Source: Actinomycetes bacterium (GTDB taxonomy: Bacteria; Actinomycetota; Acidimicrobiia; Acidimicrobiales; Bog-793). From it: DNA of 64,000 bases. The position numbers and the translations under genes were made by a program. The DNA is taken from contig JAKABW010000002.1 of NCBI GenBank assembly GCA_021796535.1, positions 88,964 to 152,963 on the forward strand. The letters run 5' to 3'. This document shows, in pieces, positions 57,541 through 64,000 of this stretch (its first letter is position 1; every line of letters starts with the position of its first letter). The notes below the pieces were generated by a model. It had not been told where the DNA came from. It worked only from the letters and a program-made list of their open reading frames with translations, and searched no databases.

Positions 57541-57983
57541 TGTCTACATTCAATCTTTTTCTGCACACATTTTTTGCTTTGGCAATCGTTTTACTTGCCA
57601 TTGCTCTTTTTTCTAGATTTATGAAAAAAGGCAGCAAGATCAGATATAAAACTTCTAAGGCTGTGTCAAAGCCATTTTCCATAGAAATTATTAACAGAAA
57701 AAATATTACACGGCACAGCTATTTACTTGTCATACAAATAGACGGGAAATCATTTTTACTTTCCGTCACCCAACAGTCAGTCAATCTGATTTCCGCTCTG
57801 GAAGGCAATCTCGAAGAGCAAACAGCCGTAAGCAGTTTTAACGGAAAAGAATTATCGGATTTATTTGGAAGTACCGATACTGACAGAACTTATGGGTCGC
57901 CATGGAAGGCAACACCCAGGCAAACGCCGGTGGCATGGGATGCCTTTATAGAGAGATTGCGTGAAATGACTGTGCGACACTAG
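57540..57983 (+). CDS. fliO: FliO-like
   Basis: Single N-terminal TM then basic segment and small beta-type domain, between fliN and fliP. Confidence 0.75.
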   Translation: MSTFNLFLHTFFALAIVLLAIALFSRFMKKGSKIRYKTSKAVSKPFSIEIINRKNITRHSYLLVIQIDGKSFLLSVTQQSVNLISALEGNLEEQTAVSSFNGKELSDLFGSTDTDRTYGSPWKATPRQTPVAWDAFIERLREMTVRH

Positions 57984-58138
57984 GAGAAAAGCAGTCGCTG
58001 CGCAAAAAAATTCTTGGAGACTTCGTTGCAGAAACAAATTCGCCTCTTCTGCTGCACAGCTGATCAATTTATTATAAAGCAAGACGGAAAAAAATTCTTT
58101 TTTGTTTTCTGCTCTGATTTTGCCGGAAGCCCGACAAA

Positions 58139-58825
58139 ATGAGTGCTCATCTTTTGGCATCCGCTTCCCCCAGCGTAAATATAAATCTCAACGGGCTCCG
58201 TTCCCCTTCCAGTGCCCTTGTCATTCTGATTGCCCTGACGCTTTTATCGATAGCGCCTTCTCTCCTGATACTGCTGACGGGTTTTACCAGAATTTTTATC
58301 GTTCTCGGCCTGACACGAAACGCATTGGGCCTGCAAAATACTCCCCCCAACCAGGTAATAGCCGGTCTTGCTCTTTTTATAGCTTTGGCAATCATGTCGC
58401 CGGTTCTGAGCCAGATAAACTCGGTGGCCGTTCAGCCGTATTTGCACGGCAAAATAAATGCGACGCAAGCCATTGACAAGGGAGAGGTCCCCTTGAAGAC
58501 CTGGATGCTCAAGCAAACCAGGGATACGGAACTGTCCATGTTTGCCAACTCGAATCACGAGTCCATCAGGCACCCGATGAGCCTGCCCATGACAGTGGTG
58601 ATTCCGGCTTTTGTGCTCTCCGAAGTGCAAACGGCTTTTATTATAGGCTTTGTCATTTTCCTGCCGTTTATGATAATAGACCTGGTGGTTGCTTCCGTAC
58701 TGATGTCGATGGGTATGTTTATGCTGCCACCCACCTTGGTGTCTTTGCCTTTTAAGATCTTATTATTTGTATTGGTAGACGGCTGGTCCCTCGTCGTCCA
58801 TTCTCTGTTGGTGAGTTTTCATTAA
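58139..58825 (+). CDS. fliP: Flagellar export protein FliP
   Basis: TGFTRIFIVLGLTRNALGLQNTPPNQVIAGLALF...FVLSEVQTAFIIGFVIFLPFMIIDLVVASVLMSMGMFMLPP. Confidence 0.95.
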   Translation: MSAHLLASASPSVNINLNGLRSPSSALVILIALTLLSIAPSLLILLTGFTRIFIVLGLTRNALGLQNTPPNQVIAGLALFIALAIMSPVLSQINSVAVQPYLHGKINATQAIDKGEVPLKTWMLKQTRDTELSMFANSNHESIRHPMSLPMTVVIPAFVLSEVQTAFIIGFVIFLPFMIIDLVVASVLMSMGMFMLPPTLVSLPFKILLFVLVDGWSLVVHSLLVSFH

Positions 58826-58828
58826 GTC

Positions 58829-59101
58829 ATGACTTCCGCCACCACCGTTACCCTGGTAGGACAGGCCATAGTACTCATTGCCGAGTTGTCGGGACCGATT
58901 CTGATCGGCACTCTGGTGGTCGGTCTTGTCATATCCCTTTTTCAAGCCGTCACATCCATTCAGGAGTTTACGCTTACTTTTCTTCCGAAGCTGCTCGTGG
59001 TGGCGCTGATACTGGCATTGTCGGGACATTGGATGATAACAGAAATTACGGACTACACCACTCAGTTATTTTCCCTGATACCAAAATTGATATCGGGATA
59101 A
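58829..59101 (+). CDS. fliQ: Flagellar export protein FliQ
   Basis: 90 aa, PILIGTLVVGLVISLFQAVTSIQEFTLTFLPK. Confidence 0.94.
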   Translation: MTSATTVTLVGQAIVLIAELSGPILIGTLVVGLVISLFQAVTSIQEFTLTFLPKLLVVALILALSGHWMITEITDYTTQLFSLIPKLISG

Positions 59102-59862
59102 TGATCCATATTCCGCTTGTCGACGTAATAGCATATTTTTTGGGCTTTGTGCGGGCCACGGCTTTTTTGTTTGCGTGTCCGCCTTTTACGACCTCAGCCA
59201 TTCCTTTCCAGGCAAAAGTCGGCATTGCCTCAGGTCTTTCTTTGGCGGCTCTGCCAGGAATAAGTCACGAATCATTAATTACCTCGACGCCGGCATTGGT
59301 GGGATCTTTGGCCCTGCAGGCTTTACTGGGATTTTTGATAGGCTTTGTCGTACAACTTTTTATAGGGGCGATTCAAGCTGCCGGGGCGGTCATCGATCAA
59401 TTTTCCGGCCTGAATCTTCCGCCCTCCATCGATCCCCTGAGTATGGATCAGGCCCCTTTGATATCAAAAACATACGAGTGGGTCGTCACGGTACTTTTCT
59501 TTTCCACCGGTGCGTATGTTTTGGTGTTCCAGGGGTTTGAAAGAAGCTTTTCCGTCTTTGGGGCCACCTTGCCCCTTTCCTATTTCAGGAATATCTCGTC
59601 GCTTTTTGTTTCCGACATGGTCAGGTTTTTTGCCGCCAGCATAGAGATAGCGGCTCCTTTGGTTGCCGTAGTATTTGCGGCTCAGGTGCTGCTCGGCTTG
59701 TTGGCCAAATCTGCCCCTCAGGCAAATGTGTACGCCCTCGGCTTTCCTTTGCAGCTGCTGGTGGTGGTGTTTACACTCTCTTTGGCCGTTTTGGCTCTGC
59801 CAAACGATGTCATATCTCTTACGCAAAAGGTTGCTTCACAGTTGTTCGGGGGAGGTCCGTAA
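59101..59862 (+). CDS. fliR: Flagellar export protein FliR
   Basis: Multi-TM; ATG overlaps the fliQ TAA (taatg). FRNISSLFVSDMVRFFAASIEIAAPLVAVVFAAQVLLGLLAKSAPQANVYALGFPLQ. Confidence 0.92.
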   Translation: MIHIPLVDVIAYFLGFVRATAFLFACPPFTTSAIPFQAKVGIASGLSLAALPGISHESLITSTPALVGSLALQALLGFLIGFVVQLFIGAIQAAGAVIDQFSGLNLPPSIDPLSMDQAPLISKTYEWVVTVLFFSTGAYVLVFQGFERSFSVFGATLPLSYFRNISSLFVSDMVRFFAASIEIAAPLVAVVFAAQVLLGLLAKSAPQANVYALGFPLQLLVVVFTLSLAVLALPNDVISLTQKVASQLFGGGP

Positions 59863-60953
59863 TGGCCGACAAAGGGCAGAAAACAGAACAGCCTACCCCA
59901 AAGCGCCTCAAAGAAGCCCACAAAGAAGGCAGATTTGCCAAATCACCGGACTTGGGTTCGTGGCTGAGTCTTACGATACTGATTTTTCTTTTGCCGACTC
60001 TTGCCGGGAGAGCAGCCGCCCGGATTATAGATTTTTTGACATCCGCTTTTTCTACCATGGGAAATGCAGCGCCGATGCAGACAGTGGGGATTTTGGGCAA
60101 GGGGCTTTATACTGTTTTGGAGGCCGTCATTCTGCCGGTTTCCCTGATAGGTGTGGTGGGCATCGTTTCTTCCCTGGCGCAGACAAAAATGAAATTGTCT
60201 CCGGGTGCCCTCGGATTTAAGTGGAGAAAAGTTTCCCCACTTGCCGGAATCAAAAAAATATTTTCTCCTTCCGGACTCTGGGAGTTGGTAAAAAACGTGA
60301 TCAGACTGATGCTCCTTTTGGGGATCGGTTACGAGACCATGCACGTTATTGCGGTGCAGATCTTGACGCCAAACAACTCCAACTTGGCATCCACTCTCGA
60401 CCATACTTCCGGGATGCTTCTCGGCGCGCTGAGGGCGTTGTCCCTTACCGCCTTTCTTTTGGCGGCATTTGACTACATGTTTCAGCGCCGGCGTCACAAC
60501 CAGTCAATGAAAATGACAAAAGAAGAAGTAAGAAGGGAAATGCGCGAACAGGAAGGTTCCCCAGAGGTAAAAAGAGCCCTCCGCAAACGGAGACGGCGCG
60601 TGTCCAGGTTGCAGTTGTTGGCGGCGCTAAAAGAAACAAATGTGGTGGTGGTGAACCCCACTCACTTTGCGGTTGCCCTTCGCTACGATAAAGCAAAAGA
60701 CAAAGCCCCGAAAGTATTGAGCAAAGGGGAAGACGAAGATGCTCTGGCCATACGTTACGAAGCCATCAGACTTCACATACCTATTGTTGAAAATCCGCCT
60801 TTGGCCAGGATACTTTATGATACCTGTGAGATAAATGACGAAGTGACAGTGGAGCTTTATCAAAGGGTGGCCAAACTGTTTGCTTTTGTCTACTCCCTCT
60901 CCCCCACGGCAAGGCAATTGATAGACATACACAAAATGGCCTATTCGCAGTGA
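59862..60953 (+). CDS. flhB: Flagellar export protein FlhB
   Basis: KTEQPTPKRLKEAHKEGRFAKSPDL; autocleavage motif NPTH in VVVVNPTHFAVALRYD. Confidence 0.95.
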   Translation: MADKGQKTEQPTPKRLKEAHKEGRFAKSPDLGSWLSLTILIFLLPTLAGRAAARIIDFLTSAFSTMGNAAPMQTVGILGKGLYTVLEAVILPVSLIGVVGIVSSLAQTKMKLSPGALGFKWRKVSPLAGIKKIFSPSGLWELVKNVIRLMLLLGIGYETMHVIAVQILTPNNSNLASTLDHTSGMLLGALRALSLTAFLLAAFDYMFQRRRHNQSMKMTKEEVRREMREQEGSPEVKRALRKRRRRVSRLQLLAALKETNVVVVNPTHFAVALRYDKAKDKAPKVLSKGEDEDALAIRYEAIRLHIPIVENPPLARILYDTCEINDEVTVELYQRVAKLFAFVYSLSPTARQLIDIHKMAYSQ

Positions 60954-61065
60954 AGAGGAAAATTTTTTCCGATATCTGCCTTCATTGCGGCAAACTTTGG
61001 AAATAACGGTTCGTTATATACTAAGAGCCAGGATGGCGCGTTTGTAAGTCAAGGATCGACTTGGA

Positions 61066-63171
61066 ATGTACTTACAGGAGCGACCGTTGGCTGATGCTAC
61101 CAAACCTTCTTCTCTGGCAAAGAATGTGACATCCTTCAAACTTCTTGCCGTACCATTGGCAGTTGTTCTGGTGGTCGTTATGTTGGTCGTTCCCCTTCCG
61201 AGTTTTATTCTTGACATTCTTATTACTATCAATATCACTGCCGCAATGCTGGTTTTGCTTACGGCAATGAACGTAAAAAAGCCTTTGGAGTTTTCTGTTT
61301 TTCCCACCCTGTTGCTCATGCTTACGGTATTTCGCCTGGCCCTGAACGTAAGTGCCACCCGGCTGGTGCTTCTGCACGCGTATGCCGGAGTTGTCATTCA
61401 AAGTTTCGGACATTTTGTCATAGGCGGTTCGGTCCTCGTCGGGCTGGTTGTTTTCCTGATTTTAATTATCATTCAATTTGTTGTCATCACAAGCGGATCC
61501 GGAAGAGTGGCGGAAGTGGCGGCCCGCTTTACTCTCGATGCCATGCCCGGCAAACAAATGGCCGTCGACGGTGAACTGGCCAGCCAGCTGATTACGGCGG
61601 AACAGGCAAAGCAGCGCCGGCAGGAAATATCCGAGGAAGCCGATTTCTACGGCGCCATGGACGGAGCTTCAAAATTTGTGCGCGGGGATGCCATAGCGGC
61701 CATAGTCATTACCCTGATCAATCTCCTCGGCGGATTTGCCGTCGGGGTGGTGCAACACCACGACGCCTTTTCAAAGGCAGTTTCCACTTATTCCACGCTT
61801 TCCGTGGGAGACGGGTTGGTCAGCCAGATTCCGGCTCTGCTGCTGTCTTTGTCAACCGGCATCATAGTTACGAGAGCCGCCGGGGAAGATGATTTCGGCG
61901 GCAATGTTTTGTCGCAGCTCTCCCGTTACCGCCGGGTCGTGAGAACGGCGGCCGCCGTAATTTTTATTTTGGGTCTTTTGCCGGGACTCCCCAAAGTGCC
62001 ATTTTTGTTGGTGGGTGCGGTTTTGTTTGTGCTCGCTTCCAGACTTCCCGGAGACATCACGGAGCCGGAAGAGGTTGTCACGGAAACCCTTCTTCCCCCG
62101 CCGCCTTCCCCGGATGCCCCGGCGCAGCTGGCAAAAGAGGCAAAAGTCATGCCGCTTGAGTTGGAGCTCGGACTTGACGTTATCGATCTTGTGGATCCGC
62201 GAAAGCGCGGCGATTTGTTGGAAAGGGTCAAAGGTTTGCGGCGGGCCCTGGCGCACGAATTGGGAATAGTAATACCGCCCATTCATGCCAAAGACAACGA
62301 TCAACTCGCCCCCACCCATTATGCCTTTAGGATACACGGAGTACAGGTGGCCGAGGGCGAAGCGCCCCCCGGTTTGCTGCTTGCCGTCGGAGACGGTTTG
62401 GAACACTTGGACGGCATAGAAACCCGCGATCCCGCCTACGGCGGCAGGGCGAAGTGGATATCCCCGGAACTGCGCTACAGGGCCACCGTGACGGGAGCCA
62501 CGGTCGTCGAACGCTCGGCGGTCGTCACCACCCATTTGGCGGAAGTCATAAGGAAATACGCCGGAGAACTCCTCACGCGACAGGATGTCAAACTGCTTCT
62601 CGACTCCGTCAAGACGGAACATCCCGTGGCCATTGAAGAGATGGCTGCGGCAAACATAACGCTCGGACACATTCAAAACGTTTTGCGGAACCTTCTGGAC
62701 GAACAGATTCCCGTCAAAGACCTGGTAAGAATTATCGAAGCCGTCACCGATCAGGCCGTTACCCAGGTGCGGGACATGGACAGCCTTACCGAAGCCGCCA
62801 GAATGGTTCTCGGTCCTCAGATAACGGCTCTGTACGCCCGCAACTCCGTCGTTAACGCCATTGTCTTGGAGCCGGTTATCGAACAGGAGTTGCTGTCGCG
62901 TCTGCAGGTGACAGACCGCGGAAGATATTTGGGCAACTCTGCGGAAGAGTTGGAGCAGTTGATAAATCTCATCCAAAGTACTTATCTTTCGGCGGAAAAT
63001 TCCGGGAAAACACCGGTGCTGATCTGTTCCAGTTACATACGTCCCGCGCTTCGCAGACTTCTTTACACAAGATTGCCGAATTTGAAAATTATTTCGGCCG
63101 TAGAAGTGGCTTCAACAGCAAAAATTAACACGATAGGAGTGGTATATCATGCAGCAACTGCTAAGGTTTGA
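61066..63171 (+). CDS. flhA: Flagellar export protein FlhA
   Basis: FSVFPTLLLMLTVFRLALNVSATRLVLL, AEVAARFTLDAMPGKQMAVDGEL, DGASKFVRGDAIA. Confidence 0.96.
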   Translation: MYLQERPLADATKPSSLAKNVTSFKLLAVPLAVVLVVVMLVVPLPSFILDILITINITAAMLVLLTAMNVKKPLEFSVFPTLLLMLTVFRLALNVSATRLVLLHAYAGVVIQSFGHFVIGGSVLVGLVVFLILIIIQFVVITSGSGRVAEVAARFTLDAMPGKQMAVDGELASQLITAEQAKQRRQEISEEADFYGAMDGASKFVRGDAIAAIVITLINLLGGFAVGVVQHHDAFSKAVSTYSTLSVGDGLVSQIPALLLSLSTGIIVTRAAGEDDFGGNVLSQLSRYRRVVRTAAAVIFILGLLPGLPKVPFLLVGAVLFVLASRLPGDITEPEEVVTETLLPPPPSPDAPAQLAKEAKVMPLELELGLDVIDLVDPRKRGDLLERVKGLRRALAHELGIVIPPIHAKDNDQLAPTHYAFRIHGVQVAEGEAPPGLLLAVGDGLEHLDGIETRDPAYGGRAKWISPELRYRATVTGATVVERSAVVTTHLAEVIRKYAGELLTRQDVKLLLDSVKTEHPVAIEEMAAANITLGHIQNVLRNLLDEQIPVKDLVRIIEAVTDQAVTQVRDMDSLTEAARMVLGPQITALYARNSVVNAIVLEPVIEQELLSRLQVTDRGRYLGNSAEELEQLINLIQSTYLSAENSGKTPVLICSSYIRPALRRLLYTRLPNLKIISAVEVASTAKINTIGVVYHAATAKV

Positions 63172-64000
63172 AGGTTCCTCCCTGGAAGAAGCCAGGAAAA
63201 ATGTCGTATCGGCTACCGGCAAAGACGTAGACGAACTGGAAGTAAAACGACACGGCCGCGAACTTTACGGCGGTCTGTTCGGCTTTTTCCAGAAAACGCG
63301 TTACGTTATCGAAGTGTCGCCGTACGAAGAAAAATCCCGAATATCCAACCCCCTTAACGCTTATTCCGCACCGGGCAATGCCGTTGTCGACGGAGGCCAT
63401 ACCCTTCAGCCGAAGAACCCAAATCTAAAAAGTCTGGATCAGATGGCGGAGACAACCTCAGATTCGGTAGAGGTTAATTTTGATCATGAGCTGCAAATGG
63501 TTTTACAAGATGCAAATATACTGGTAAAAAATAGTAACTATGACAAAGGAGAATATGCAATGGCACCAATTGCCGATACGGTAGATAAATTTAATGACTA
63601 CGGATTATATAGAAATACCGAGCATACTTTTACACCCGCTGCGGTATTGACAGAGGAAAATCTGAGTCCCGTCCAAAAAGAAATCGCCGTCTCTCTCAAC
63701 CCGTTATTGAGAGAGACCGCCCCTCTTTCACGGGACACTCTTTACGAACTTTTGCGGCTGGATAGCCTGAATGACAAATTCGGGACGGAAGTCACCTCTC
63801 TTTTGGCCAAACTCAAGACTCCTCCCCCGCTGCCCATCAAGGGCTCTTTTATCCTGGGAATTATAGGTGAGATGGAGCTGGCTTTGAAGTCGTATGAAAT
63901 CTTCCGTGCTTCTTATGGGGAAAATGTCGACCTGGTTGTCATGAGCGACCGGACCGCTGCCAAAAACTCCGTCGCGCTGAGGGCAAAGTCCGCTCACGAA
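63149..64000 (+). CDS. FlhF-like protein (truncated by window end)
   Basis: Frame open from ATG 63149 to 64000, missing from the supplied track. N-terminus RFEGSSLEEARKNVVSATGKDVDELEVKRHGRELYGGLFGFFQKTRYVIEV is FlhF/Jag-N-like; sits directly after flhA. Confidence 0.65.
   Translation, partial: MQQLLRFEGSSLEEARKNVVSATGKDVDELEVKRHGRELYGGLFGFFQKTRYVIEVSPYEEKSRISNPLNAYSAPGNAVVDGGHTLQPKNPNLKSLDQMAETTSDSVEVNFDHELQMVLQDANILVKNSNYDKGEYAMAPIADTVDKFNDYGLYRNTEHTFTPAAVLTEENLSPVQKEIAVSLNPLLRETAPLSRDTLYELLRLDSLNDKFGTEVTSLLAKLKTPPPLPIKGSFILGIIGEMELALKSYEIFRASYGENVDLVVMSDRTAAKNSVALRAKSAHE

Noticed and set aside
1-64000. CRISPR array, prophage or toxin-antitoxin system
   Set aside because: No regularly spaced direct repeats, integrase, transposase, phage structural genes or paired small toxin/antitoxin ORFs were recognized.

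Overview
The window is a contiguous, gene-dense chromosomal segment that looks actinobacterial, possibly Acidimicrobiia-like; taxonomy is inferred from gene families and synteny only. The left part (about 1-43 kb) holds housekeeping and metabolic genes: smpB, a JAMM/mec-cysO-cysM set interrupted by a TPP-riboswitch-controlled ykoEDC-like thiamine/HMP ECF transporter, rph-rdgB, a PimB-like glycosyltransferase, an aminotransferase, B12-dependent nrdJ, two MFS transporters, a riboflavin-kinase-like protein, tRNA-His, tatA/B-tatC, a tandem ThyX-like protein, a class D/E-like sortase, FhuF-like/BtuF-like/CbiA genes, isocitrate dehydrogenase, a DabB-DabA inorganic-carbon uptake pair, an O-methyltransferase and uvrB. 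The right part (about 43.4-64 kb) is one long flagellar cluster: flgB flgC fliE fliF fliG fliH fliI fliJ, an NlpC/P60-SLT hydrolase, fliK flgD flgE flbD motA motB fliM fliN fliO fliP fliQ fliR flhB flhA, and an flhF-like gene that runs off the end. I found no CRISPR array, rRNA, transposase or clear prophage. The best second-look items are: the DabAB pair; an FlhF-like protein without a P-loop; FliM without the CheY-binding motif (and no fliL in the cluster); the dual-hydrolase gene at a FlgJ-like position; a riboflavin kinase with a ~118-aa insertion; a tandem ThyX-like protein with its signature split between halves; a perfect IscR/Rrf2-like palindrome on the cysO promoter; the duplicated rph start in its own leader; and a T-arm remnant after tRNA-His. 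None of these was checked by database search.
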